A stretch of 64,000 bases of DNA from positions 1-64,000 of the forward strand of contig JBOGEX010000106.1 of NCBI GenBank assembly GCA_050741915.1. The letters run 5' to 3'. This document shows positions 1 through 8,265 of this stretch, one piece after another. The notes beneath the pieces are model-generated. The model saw only the letters and a list, made by a program, of their open reading frames with translations. It was not told the DNA's origin and searched no databases. Each line of letters begins with the position of its first letter. The stretch's first letter is position 1. Source of the stretch: JACCTH01 sp050741915. Its GTDB lineage: Bacteria > Actinomycetota > Acidimicrobiia > Spongiisociales > ZC4RG35. The position numbers and the translations under genes were made by a program.

Positions 1-313
1 CCGCACAGCGGTCGTGCATCACCCTCATCACCACACCTCCCGATCATCGCATGGGCCTCGGTGGGCGGATCGGGAGAGAGGCTGAAGAGACAAACGAATC
101 TGTTCTGCGTGCACTAAGGCGACACTATGAGGTACCGACCAGCCTCCACGTCATACTTGCGTACGGGCCTTCTGGCACCAAGAAGAAACCGACGACAACA
201 CCCGAACCACCACTGCCCCATTTTCACACCTACGAGGTGGGCGGCGCCCGCCCATTGTGTACTTGCGTAGAAATCCGCCACTAAACCCCCTCGAAAATAC
301 GCAAGAACGAAGA
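1..313. other. Non-coding stretch at left edge
   Basis: No convincing gene is seen here. A plus-strand frame at 51-284 is open but its residue composition resembles nothing I recognise and it has no ribosome binding site. The stretch lies downstream of the minus-strand cystathionine synthase gene. The octamer CTTGCGTA or its complement occurs three times, near 156-163, 262-269 and 299-306. The same octamer appears in both arms of the palindrome at 14656-14703. Confidence 0.5.
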
Positions 314-1465
314 TCAGACGGTTTCGAGGGCCAAGGCTAGGTCGTCGATCAGGTCTTCGGCATCCTCAAGCCCCACCGACAACCGCACCAACCCGTCCGT
401 GATTCCCGCCTTGGCCCGCTCTTCGGGAGACATGTCACCGTGAGTCATGGTGACGGGGTGGGTGATGAGTGACTCCACCTGGCCCAGGTTCTCCGCCAGC
501 GACCAGAGTTTGACCGATCGCATGAGTCGCTTGCCAGCCTCGACTCCTCCATCGACCTCGAACCAGGCCATCGCCCCAAAACCCGAGGCCTGCCGCTTCG
601 CCAAGTCGAACTGGGGGAAAGACTCCAAGCCGGGATAACCAACCTGAGACACCCGAGGATGCGACTCGAGGAAGCGAGCAACCTCGAGGGCGTTGGCCGA
701 TTGCCGGTCCATGCGCTCGGACAGGGTCTTGGTGCCCTGGAGAGTGAGCCATGCCACCAGTGGTGACATGATCGAGCCGGCCGACTTCTGCATGAACTTG
801 AGCTCCCTCACCTGCTCGGCGGTAGAGGCGACCGCGGCCCCCCCGAGGGTGGCGTTGTGGCCGTCGAGATACTTGGTGGTCGAGTGGACGACGATGTCCG
901 CCCCCAGTTCGAGGGGACGCTGGTAGTAGGGGGTGAGAAGGGTGTTGTCGACCGCATGGAGAATCCCCCGCTCGGAGGCCAGATCCGAGATCGCCCGCAG
1001 ATCAGTGAGCTTCAAGGTGGGGTTGGCCGGCGTCTCGGTGAATACCAATTTGGTGGTCGACCTCAGCATCGAGGCCACCAATGCCGGATCGGACGTGTCG
1101 ACAAACGAGAACTCGACCCCGAACCGGGAAAGGACCCGAGTGGCAAAGCGGTGGGTTCCGCCATAGACAACGTCGGAGACGACAACATGATCGCCTGAGT
1201 TGAGAAACCCCATCAGGACGGCCACCGTGGCCGCCATCCCCGAGGCGTAGGCGGCCGCACCTTCCCCTCCCTCCAAGTCGCGGATCTTCTCCTCGAAGGC
1301 ATTCACCGTGGGGTTGCCCGCCCGTGAATACGAGTAGCCGCGGGCCATGTATTCGTCGATCGACTCCTGAACGAAGGTTGTCGATTGATGGATCGGGGTG
1401 AGGATCGCCCCGGTCGTGGGATCGGGCTCGACCCCGGCATGGATCTGGCGTGTGCGAAACTTCAT
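314..1465 (-). CDS. Cystathionine gamma-synthase/lyase family PLP enzyme
   Basis: This 383-residue protein has the normal length of the Cys/Met-metabolism PLP enzyme family (MetB, MetC, MetZ, MGL). It opens with a typical 'RQIHAG...PIHQSTTF' N-terminus. It carries the 'YSYSRAGNPT' substrate/PLP region, 'SGMAA' around residues 75-79, and the PLP lysine in 'HSTTKYLDGH' near residue 198. It probably makes cystathionine from an activated homoserine and cysteine, or cleaves cystathionine; sequence alone does not separate these. The start overlaps the stop of the upstream exchanger gene by 4 nt (ATGA), so the two are translationally coupled. Confidence 0.9.
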   Translation of the reverse strand: MKFRTRQIHAGVEPDPTTGAILTPIHQSTTFVQESIDEYMARGYSYSRAGNPTVNAFEEKIRDLEGGEGAAAYASGMAATVAVLMGFLNSGDHVVVSDVVYGGTHRFATRVLSRFGVEFSFVDTSDPALVASMLRSTTKLVFTETPANPTLKLTDLRAISDLASERGILHAVDNTLLTPYYQRPLELGADIVVHSTTKYLDGHNATLGGAAVASTAEQVRELKFMQKSAGSIMSPLVAWLTLQGTKTLSERMDRQSANALEVARFLESHPRVSQVGYPGLESFPQFDLAKRQASGFGAMAWFEVDGGVEAGKRLMRSVKLWSLAENLGQVESLITHPVTMTHGDMSPEERAKAGITDGLVRLSVGLEDAEDLIDDLALALETV

Positions 1466-2760
1466 CCGGCCGCCAATTCTTCAACCGGAGCCCGCAGACC
1501 CTCGGTCACGGTGGTGCGGAGGGCCCGGTGGTGGCGGAAGATCACCCAGCCGGCGGCGATCAAAAAGACGATGGCCACTGCCACCCGCCCGACGGGGTTG
1601 TACTCCTCCCGCAACACGATCGAGACGTAGAACGACTCGAGCAGCTGCGCAATAAACAGACCGAGAAGCACCCAGGCCTCCCGCCGGTCCATCGAGCGGC
1701 TGGCGAGGATGGCGACGGCGAAGATCGATTGGGCGGCGGTGACCAGGAGCTCATCTCGTTGCTCGAGACCGAGCGGCAGCCCGCCGAACGACGTCGAGGA
1801 GATGGCGAACACCAGCGGGAGCGTTCCCACGAGCAGCGTCCACTGGTTCACCTTCGAGGAGAGCAAAGCGCCGAAACCGGTGCGGGCGGAAAGCCGCCAG
1901 GCGAAGAGAGCCGCCACCAATAGTTCGGGTGACTCCGAGGCGAGTGGGGCGAGCCACTTCACCAAAAGGAATTCGGGAATGTTGTACGCCTCGCCGAGCT
2001 CGACGAGGCTCTCGGCGAAGGGCTCGGCGACGAGAAGGATGGCGCCGGCCGAGAAGATGAACATGGCGATGTTGACAATGCGCCGGTTGTGGGTGCCGAG
2101 CTCGGCGATGCGAGCCGCCGGTCCCACCAGATGAGGCGCCTCCGCCGGGGCCTTGGAGAGCCGCCAAAGGTAGGCGCCGTAAAGGGCGACCAGCACGACG
2201 GCGTCGAAGAGCGTGAGGCTGTCGCGGAGGAAGAAATGGAGGCCGTAGATCGAGGCCAGAGTGAGGAAGGCCACGTCGATCGACTGGATCCGTTCCAGGT
2301 GGACCGCCCGATCGTCGGCTCCCCCCACCTCGATGCCGCGGCCATAAAGCTTGCGAACTCGTCTGGTGGCGAGTAGCACCACCAGCGGCCAACCGAATCC
2401 GATCAATAGCTGGTTGCCGCCGGTCATGTTGGCGAGGGCGTTCGGTGCCTGGGAGATGTCCGTACCGGCTTTCCAGGTGAACACGAAGTCGACTGCGTAC
2501 TCCGGCAAAACCGCGATCAGGGCGAGGATGGCCAGGGCCAGCCCGCCGGAGATGTCGAGCTGCACCACCTCGGCTGCCCAAGAAAGGATGAAGGCGGCGC
2601 CGATGATGGCGAGGCCGAAGATGAGGGCGGCCAGCGCGGGGGGAGGGTGGACATCGCCAAAACGGACGAAAAGACCCGGAGCGGCCGCCGCCACGGCCAA
2701 GGCGACGTAGAGCTGGGCGCGGCTACCGGTCGCTTCTTCGATTATCTCCGGGGCCGCCAT
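1462..2760 (-). CDS. Sodium/calcium exchanger-like membrane protein (CaCA superfamily)
   Basis: This 432-residue protein is almost entirely hydrophobic, with about ten or more predicted membrane segments. It carries two related acidic repeats, 'VLPEYAVDFVFTW...NMTGGNQ' near residues 86-115 and 'LASESPELLVAALFAW' in the second half. These match the alpha-repeat layout of Ca2+/cation antiporters, where the Pro-Glu pairs bind the cation. It lies in a minus-strand operon between the VOC gene (12 nt upstream) and the cystathionine synthase gene (4-nt overlap). The transported ion is not deducible. Confidence 0.75.
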   Translation of the reverse strand: MAAPEIIEEATGSRAQLYVALAVAAAAPGLFVRFGDVHPPPALAALIFGLAIIGAAFILSWAAEVVQLDISGGLALAILALIAVLPEYAVDFVFTWKAGTDISQAPNALANMTGGNQLLIGFGWPLVVLLATRRVRKLYGRGIEVGGADDRAVHLERIQSIDVAFLTLASIYGLHFFLRDSLTLFDAVVLVALYGAYLWRLSKAPAEAPHLVGPAARIAELGTHNRRIVNIAMFIFSAGAILLVAEPFAESLVELGEAYNIPEFLLVKWLAPLASESPELLVAALFAWRLSARTGFGALLSSKVNQWTLLVGTLPLVFAISSTSFGGLPLGLEQRDELLVTAAQSIFAVAILASRSMDRREAWVLLGLFIAQLLESFYVSIVLREEYNPVGRVAVAIVFLIAAGWVIFRHHRALRTTVTEGLRAPVEELAAG

Positions 2761-2772
2761 GGGGGCCAGAGT

Positions 2773-3162
2773 TTATGACCCGAGTGCTGTTTCCGAGATG
2801 GGGCGGGTTTCCATGAGAACGACTGGAGTGCCGTCGGGGTCGGGGAGCGAGGCGAGCCAAAGCTCGGAGGAGTCGTCGCGATGGACAACATGGGGCTGGT
2901 TGGAGAACTCGCCCCCGCGTTCTGTGATCTCCTTTACCGCCTCTGCAATGTCGTCGACTGCGAAGTACATGATCGGTCGGGAACGAAACTCTTCGTTCTC
3001 CGGCTGACCGAGATAGAGCCGCACACCTCCGCAGTCGAAGAACGCCATCGGCTGGCCTGGAACCTGGAATAGGAAATCGAGCCCAAGCACATCGCGGTAC
3101 CAAGCCACGGCTCGATCGATCTCGGAAACACTGACATGAAGCTGACCAAGACCGGTAATCAT
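2773..3162 (-). CDS. VOC (glyoxalase/bleomycin-resistance) family protein
   Basis: This 129-residue single-domain protein opens with 'GLGQLHVSVSEIDRAVAWYR', the beta-strand and helix that begin many glyoxalase-fold enzymes. It carries the metal-ligand-type His near residue 9 and acidic positions near the C-terminus ('VVLMETR'). The family contains metal-dependent isomerases, dioxygenases and drug-binding proteins, and no substrate can be named here. It is the first gene of a minus-strand operon and diverges from the marR-type gene across about 110 nt. Confidence 0.8.
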   Translation of the reverse strand: MITGLGQLHVSVSEIDRAVAWYRDVLGLDFLFQVPGQPMAFFDCGGVRLYLGQPENEEFRSRPIMYFAVDDIAEAVKEITERGGEFSNQPHVVHRDDSSELWLASLPDPDGTPVVLMETRPISETALGS

Positions 3163-3196
3163 GAGTGTGATTATCGACTGACGCGCCAGTGGTGGC

Positions 3197-3242
3197 GTTT
3201 CTCCGCCCGCAGGGGGGAGTACCGGCGCAGCCGAGGAAGGGG
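3197..3242. repeat. Partial copy of the G-run palindrome family
   Basis: The segment closely matches the start of the element at 28328-28451: a CAGGGGGGAGTACCG core flanked by 'TTTCTCC' and 'CGAGGA'. It lies in the divergent gap between the VOC and MarR genes. Confidence 0.6.
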
Positions 3243-3259
3243 AACTTAGTTTCTTCGGT

Positions 3260-3273
3260 TAATATTTTCCTTT
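3260..3273 (+). promoter_or_regulatory. Probable -10 box of a leaderless marR-type transcript
   Basis: TAATAT at 3260-3265 matches the -10 consensus at five of six positions. It lies only 8 nt before the GTG start at 3274, and no Shine-Dalgarno sequence is present. This geometry fits a leaderless mRNA. No clear -35 box is visible. Confidence 0.45.
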
Positions 3274-3714
3274 GTGAAGGATACCGAAACTGCCTTGGAC
3301 ACCGCGGCTCGACTGCGGTTGGTGGTGGCGAGGATGCAGCGGCTCCTCCGCAGCCAGGAGATGGGCGGTCTCTCTCTTACCGAGGCCTCCTGCTTGGCGG
3401 TGATCGGCCGCCGCGGGCCGCTCCCCCTCAACGAGATCGCGGCCAGCGAGCACCTCTCCGCCCCGAGTGTCACCAAGACGGTCACCCGGATGGAGGAGGC
3501 CGGGCTCATCGACCGGCTGACCGATCCGACCGATCGCCGCGTCAGCCTGGTGACATTGTCGAAGAAGGGGCGAGCCCTGCTCGATCAAATCCGGAGCCGC
3601 CGCAATGCCTTCCTGTTGCTCCGCCTGCGCGAGCTGTCGTCCTCTGAATTGGAGACGGTCGAGCAAGCCTTGCCGATCCTGGAACGGCTGGCGGCCGAAG
3701 CGCTCAACTCATGA
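3274..3714 (+). CDS. MarR family transcriptional regulator
   Basis: This 146-residue protein is a typical winged-helix MarR regulator. The recognition segment 'PLNEIAASEHLSAPSVTKTV' lies near residues 49-68, and the wing 'LIDRLTDPTDRRVSLVTLS' follows. MarR proteins usually repress a neighbouring exporter or enzyme and release DNA on binding a small ligand. The GTG start is chosen because it is the first in-frame start and sits directly after a -10-like box. The stop overlaps the MFS exporter start by 4 nt, so it probably controls that exporter. Confidence 0.9.
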   Translation: MKDTETALDTAARLRLVVARMQRLLRSQEMGGLSLTEASCLAVIGRRGPLPLNEIAASEHLSAPSVTKTVTRMEEAGLIDRLTDPTDRRVSLVTLSKKGRALLDQIRSRRNAFLLLRLRELSSSELETVEQALPILERLAAEALNS

Positions 3715-4985
3715 CTGTTCTTGCCTCCTCTCGAACTGCCTTTCGTGACACGTTTCGGTCGCTCGGGATTCGCAACTTTCGGTTGTTCTTTATCGGGCAG
3801 GTGATCTCGCAGACAGGTAGCTGGATGACGATGGTGGCCCAGACCCTCCTCATTCTCGATATGACCGGGTCGGGCGTCCTTCTCGGGTTGTTGGCCGCCG
3901 CCCAATTCGGGCCTGTCCTTCTTTTAGGGGCGTGGGCGGGAGCGGTGGCCGATCGCAGCGACAAGCATCGGCTGTTGGCCTTCACCCAAAGCGCGGCGAT
4001 GGTGCAGTCGCTTGCCCTGGGAACCGTCGTGCTGGCAGGGTTCGAATCGGTGCCGATCGTCTTCGTTCTCGCCAGCCTGCAGGGCATAGTCATCGCCTTC
4101 GACAACCCGGCTCGTCGTTCGTTTGTCGTCGAATTGGTTCCCAAGGAGAACCTCGCCAATGCCGTCAGCCTCAACAGCACCCTGATGACGACGGCGCGGA
4201 TGATCGGCCCGGCCCTCGCCGGCGTCCTCATCGTCACCGTCGGATACGCCTGGTGCTTCCTCCTCGACGGTGCCAGCTACCTGGTGGTGCTCGCCGCTCT
4301 CCGACGAATGAAGCCGGCCGACTTCTTCTCCGAGGCGCCCACCCCTCGCTCGCCTGGGCAAGTGCGGGAGGGTCTGCGATACGTGGCGTCGCATAACGAA
4401 CAGTTGGTCCCGCTAGTGATGATGGCCATCGTCGGAACGTTCGCCTTCAACTTCGCGGTCACCACTCCGCTCTTGGTCACCGGACCGCTGCGGGGAAGCA
4501 ATCAGGCCTACACATTCCTCGTTTCGACCATGAGTCTCGGGTCGGTCATCGGCGCCATCGCTACGGCCCGTCGACGGACGATCCCGTTCTCTCATCTCAT
4601 CTCGTCGGTGGCCGGCTTTGGAATCGCGATGCTCGCCCTCGCCTTGACACCGGCGTTATGGCTGGCATTTCCCGTCGCCTTCCTCGTGGGTCTGGGCAGC
4701 ATCGCCTTCATGACCACATCCACCGCCATGATGCAGCTCCAGGCCGAGCCCCGATATCGCGGTCGCGTGCTGGCGCTGCAGGCCATGGTCTTTCTGGGTA
4801 CCACCCCGATCGGCTCTCCACTGGTCGGCTGGATGAGCGATCGCTTCGGGGCTCGGACCGCCATCGCCTTCGGGTCGGCCGCCTGTTTTGTCGCCGCCTG
4901 GTTCGGCGCACGCCGGCTCAAGGGACTGACTCCCCGCTCAGAAATGGTGGAGGCGCCGTTGCTGGTCGACAAACCGGTCGCCTGA
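3711..4985 (+). CDS. MFS exporter (EntS/MFS_3-like)
   Basis: This 424-residue protein has about 12 hydrophobic segments. It opens with 'FRDTFRSLGIRNFRLFFIGQ', typical of the MFS_3 (enterobactin-exporter-like) drug efflux group, and has the loop motif 'GAVADRSDKHRLL' between helices 2 and 3. It is translationally coupled to the MarR gene by an ATGA overlap, suggesting a regulated efflux pair. The substrate is unknown. Confidence 0.85.
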   Translation: MTVLASSRTAFRDTFRSLGIRNFRLFFIGQVISQTGSWMTMVAQTLLILDMTGSGVLLGLLAAAQFGPVLLLGAWAGAVADRSDKHRLLAFTQSAAMVQSLALGTVVLAGFESVPIVFVLASLQGIVIAFDNPARRSFVVELVPKENLANAVSLNSTLMTTARMIGPALAGVLIVTVGYAWCFLLDGASYLVVLAALRRMKPADFFSEAPTPRSPGQVREGLRYVASHNEQLVPLVMMAIVGTFAFNFAVTTPLLVTGPLRGSNQAYTFLVSTMSLGSVIGAIATARRRTIPFSHLISSVAGFGIAMLALALTPALWLAFPVAFLVGLGSIAFMTTSTAMMQLQAEPRYRGRVLALQAMVFLGTTPIGSPLVGWMSDRFGARTAIAFGSAACFVAAWFGARRLKGLTPRSEMVEAPLLVDKPVA

Positions 4986-5028
4986 GCGGCGTTTTCGCGT
5001 CCCGAACGCGGCCCATAGGCTGCGTTTG

Positions 5029-6912
5029 ATGCGCGAGATCACCGAGGAAGACCGCTGGCTGATGGCTGCGGGCCGCCACCGCGGACTGCACGAGATCCTC
5101 GGGTGTCATCTGGACGAAACCGGCGCCACCTTCCGCCTTTGGGCTCCCGGCGCGGCCTGGGCAGCGGTGGTGGGATCATTCAACAACTGGAACGGCAATG
5201 CGCACCCCCTCTCATCCTTCGGAAATGGATTCTGGTCAACGCGGGTCAATGGGGTATTCAGCGGCGACTCCTACAAGTTTCAGGTCACCACCAGCCACTA
5301 TCGCTCGATCGATAAGGCCGACCCGTTCTCGGTCTTGATGGAGAAGCCGCCGGCCACGGCTTCACGAGCTTGGGACCTCACCTACGAGTGGGGTGACGGC
5401 CAGTGGATGAAGGACCGTCAGGAGCAGCTCGCCACCGATCAACCCATCTCGATCTATGAGGTTCACCTCGGATCATGGCGAAACCACGGTGACGTGTCCT
5501 ATCGAAATATCGCCGAATCATTGGCCGACTACGTGGTCGAGCAGGGCTTCACTCACGTGGAGTTCCTACCGTTGATGGAACACCCCTTCTATGGCTCCTG
5601 GGGCTATCAGATCACCGGTTTCTTCGCCCCTACGGCTCGCTACGGGGCTCCCCAGGACCTGATGTACCTCATCGATCAACTTCATCAGCGCGGCATCGGG
5701 GTGATTCTTGATTGGGTTCCGTCGCACTTTCCCGCCGATCAACACGGCCTGGCCTTCTTCGACGGCACCCATCTCTACGAGCATCCCGATGCCCGGCGGG
5801 GCTTTCACCCCGACTGGAATTCGATCATCTTCGATTACGACCGCGGCGAGGTGCGGAGCTTCCTTCTCTCCTCGGCTTATTCGTGGCTCGATCGCTATCA
5901 CGCCGACGGACTCCGGGTCGACGCGGTGGCGTCAATGCTCTATCTGGACTACTCCCGCCAGGGAGGACAGTGGCTTCCCAACGAGCACGGCGGCCGCGAG
6001 CACCTGGGAGCGATCGAATTGTTTCGGCAACTCAACGGCAGCGTTCGCCACTCACATCCGGGTGTGGCCACGATGGCAGAGGAGTCGACATCATGGCCCA
6101 ACGTCACCGGCGCTCCGGAGCACGACTCGCTCGGCTTCCATTACAAGTGGGACATGGGTTGGATGAACGACACCCTGCGCTACGTCCGACTCGATCCCCT
6201 CTTTCGCTCCCACCCCGATAGCCATCGCCTTCTTACCTTCCGCGGGCTCTACGCCTATAGCGAGGATTTTCTCCTTCCGCTCTCCCACGACGAAGTGGTC
6301 CATGGAAAGGGATCCCTGTTCGGGAAACAGTGGGGAGGGCCGGATCAGAAGGCTGCCGGGCTCCGAACCCTCCTCGGATACATGTGGACCGTTCCGGGGA
6401 AGAAACTGCTCTTCATGGGGGGCGAGTTCGGGCAGGAGCGAGAGTGGGATCACGATTCGTCCCTCGATTGGAGTTTGCTCGCCGAGCCCCGTCATCGCCA
6501 GATCCTCGATTGGGTGCGGGAGCTCAACTACCTCTTGCGAAATGAGCCTGCGCTTTTCCGAGAGGACGAGATCAGTTCGGGCTTCGAGTGGCTCGAGCCG
6601 GAGGACTATCCCCGCTCGGTGTTCGCCTACCTGCGTCGGGCAGAAGGAAGCCGGCCGGTGCTCGTCCTGCTCAACTTCACTCCGGTGACCTGGGACCGAT
6701 ACCAGGTGGGCGTGCCAATTGGAGCTGCCTGGTCGATCTTGCTGACCAGTGACGACGTTCGATTCGGAGGAGCTGGGTCGCTCGGAGCGGAGCCACTCGT
6801 GGCCTTGGGGAGGCCTCACCAGGACCAACCCGATTCCTTGGTGCTTAACCTCCCCCCTCTGTCCGCAACGTTCCTGGTACCAGATCAATTGAGCGATGGC
6901 CCGGCGACCTGA
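5029..6912 (+). CDS. glgB: 1,4-alpha-glucan branching enzyme GlgB
   Basis: This 627-residue cytoplasmic enzyme adds alpha-1,6 branches to glycogen. An N-terminal CBM48 domain ('GATFRLWAPGAAWAAVVGSF') precedes a GH13 barrel. The barrel carries the nucleophile in 'GLRVDAVASMLYLDYSR', the acid/base Glu in 'MAEESTSWP' and the third carboxylate in 'LSHDEVVHGKGSLFGK'. The length matches GlgB forms lacking the extra N-terminal module. ATG at 5029 is preferred over the TTG directly before it. The 3' end overlaps glgC by 17 nt. Confidence 0.95.
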   Translation: MREITEEDRWLMAAGRHRGLHEILGCHLDETGATFRLWAPGAAWAAVVGSFNNWNGNAHPLSSFGNGFWSTRVNGVFSGDSYKFQVTTSHYRSIDKADPFSVLMEKPPATASRAWDLTYEWGDGQWMKDRQEQLATDQPISIYEVHLGSWRNHGDVSYRNIAESLADYVVEQGFTHVEFLPLMEHPFYGSWGYQITGFFAPTARYGAPQDLMYLIDQLHQRGIGVILDWVPSHFPADQHGLAFFDGTHLYEHPDARRGFHPDWNSIIFDYDRGEVRSFLLSSAYSWLDRYHADGLRVDAVASMLYLDYSRQGGQWLPNEHGGREHLGAIELFRQLNGSVRHSHPGVATMAEESTSWPNVTGAPEHDSLGFHYKWDMGWMNDTLRYVRLDPLFRSHPDSHRLLTFRGLYAYSEDFLLPLSHDEVVHGKGSLFGKQWGGPDQKAAGLRTLLGYMWTVPGKKLLFMGGEFGQEREWDHDSSLDWSLLAEPRHRQILDWVRELNYLLRNEPALFREDEISSGFEWLEPEDYPRSVFAYLRRAEGSRPVLVLLNFTPVTWDRYQVGVPIGAAWSILLTSDDVRFGGAGSLGAEPLVALGRPHQDQPDSLVLNLPPLSATFLVPDQLSDGPAT

Positions 6913-8128
6913 AGTCCTCTCGATTGTGCTGGCCGGTGGCGAAGGCAAACGGCTGATGCCGCTCACCCGCGACCGGGCCAAGCCTGCAGTTCCGTTCGGC
7001 GGCCACTACCGACTAATCGACTTTGCACTCTCCAACCTGGTCAACGGCGGGCAACGCAAGATCGTCGTCCTCACCCAGTACAAGAGCCACTCCCTCAACG
7101 TCCACGTTTCTCGCACCTGGCGGATGTCCACCCTGCTCGGAAACTACGTGACGTCCGTTCCGGCCCAGATGCGCCTCGGTCAGCGCTGGTTCCTGGGATC
7201 GGCCGATGCCATCTATCAAAACCTCAACCTGGTGGAGGATGCATCTCCCGATTACATGTTCGTCTTTGGCGCTGACCATATATATCGCATGAACCCCGAG
7301 GACATGCTCGAGCAGCATCTCGAAAGCGGTGCCGGAGTCACGGTGGCGGGAATCAGGGTGCCGCTCGAGCAGGCCTATCAGTTCGGCGTGATCGAAACCG
7401 GACGAGGAACTGTGATCGAGGCCTTCCGCGAGAAGCCCATCGACGCCCAACCGATTCCCGGCGATCCTGGACACGCCTTTGTGTCGATGGGCAACTACGT
7501 GTTCACCACCAAAGTGTTGCTCGATCAGCTCGCCGCTGATGCCGATGACGAGGGCTCCCGACACGATATCGGGGGAAACCTGATTCCACAGATGGTCGAC
7601 GGCGGCCTCGCTCATGTCTACGACTTCTCCGCCAACGAGGTTCCGGGCGTGACCGATCGCGAGCGAGGTTATTGGCGCGATGTCGGGCACCTTGACTCAT
7701 ATTTCGATGCCTCGATGGACCTGGTGGCGACCGAGCCGATCTTCAACCTCTACAACTCGCAATGGCCAATCTTTACGGCTTCGGTCACCTCGCCCCCGGC
7801 GAAGGTGGTGGCGGTAGCTCATCATGGGTCCGGACAGATTGCCGACTCGATCCTCTCCAACGGGGTGATCGTCTCCGGCGCTTATGTGCGTAACTCGGTG
7901 CTGTCCCCTGACGTGCGGGTGGAACCGGGAGCGGTGGTCGAGAACTGCATCCTCTTCGAAAACGTCACAATCGGAACCGGGGCGGTGGTGAGGAAAACGA
8001 TCATCGACAAGAACGTGACCGTGCCCCCGAACGCCCGCATTGGCATCGACCGCGAGCAGGACGAGAGCCGCTTCGAACTTTCGCCCGAGGGGGTCGTCGC
8101 CATCGCCAAAAACCAGCTCGTCGACTGA
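6896..8128 (+). CDS. glgC: Glucose-1-phosphate adenylyltransferase GlgC
   Basis: This 410-residue enzyme makes ADP-glucose, the glucosyl donor for bacterial glycogen. The nucleotidyltransferase signature 'VLAGGEGKRLMPLTRDRAKP' is near residues 11-30, with 'FGADHIYRM' and 'FREKP' further on. A C-terminal left-handed beta-helix follows ('ILFENVTIGTGAVV'). It starts inside the end of glgB and is probably translationally coupled to it. No glycogen synthase gene lies in the window. Confidence 0.95.
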   Translation: MARRPEVLSIVLAGGEGKRLMPLTRDRAKPAVPFGGHYRLIDFALSNLVNGGQRKIVVLTQYKSHSLNVHVSRTWRMSTLLGNYVTSVPAQMRLGQRWFLGSADAIYQNLNLVEDASPDYMFVFGADHIYRMNPEDMLEQHLESGAGVTVAGIRVPLEQAYQFGVIETGRGTVIEAFREKPIDAQPIPGDPGHAFVSMGNYVFTTKVLLDQLAADADDEGSRHDIGGNLIPQMVDGGLAHVYDFSANEVPGVTDRERGYWRDVGHLDSYFDASMDLVATEPIFNLYNSQWPIFTASVTSPPAKVVAVAHHGSGQIADSILSNGVIVSGAYVRNSVLSPDVRVEPGAVVENCILFENVTIGTGAVVRKTIIDKNVTVPPNARIGIDREQDESRFELSPEGVVAIAKNQLVD

Positions 8129-8141
8129 TCCGTTATCGCGT

Positions 8142-8253
8142 CCCAAATTCGTTGCAGGGCGACCATCCCCGAGCAAATTTGTTGCAGGGCGACCAGGGCG
8201 TGGTCGTGGTGCAACGAATTTGTGTAGGAGCGGTCGTGGGGCAACAAATTTGG
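8142..8253. repeat. Four-copy interleaved inverted repeat after glgC
   Basis: A unit of about 22 nt built on CAAATT(C/T)GTTGC plus 'GGCGACCA' occurs twice directly (near 8144-8165 and 8174-8195) and twice inverted (near 8201-8222 and 8231-8253). Copy 1 is an exact complement of copy 3 over 13 nt (CAAATTCGTTGCA). Copy 2 is an exact complement of copy 4 over 12 nt (CAAATTTGTTGC). The variable base changes in matched pairs. The element fills the gap between the convergent glgC and glgX genes. Confidence 0.8.
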
Positions 8254-8265
8254 AAGGAACTCGAG

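Noticed and set aside
51..284. A 77-codon plus-strand open frame at the left edge
   Set aside because: No ribosome binding site, no family resemblance, and an odd Pro/Thr/Lys-rich composition. It is more likely chance.
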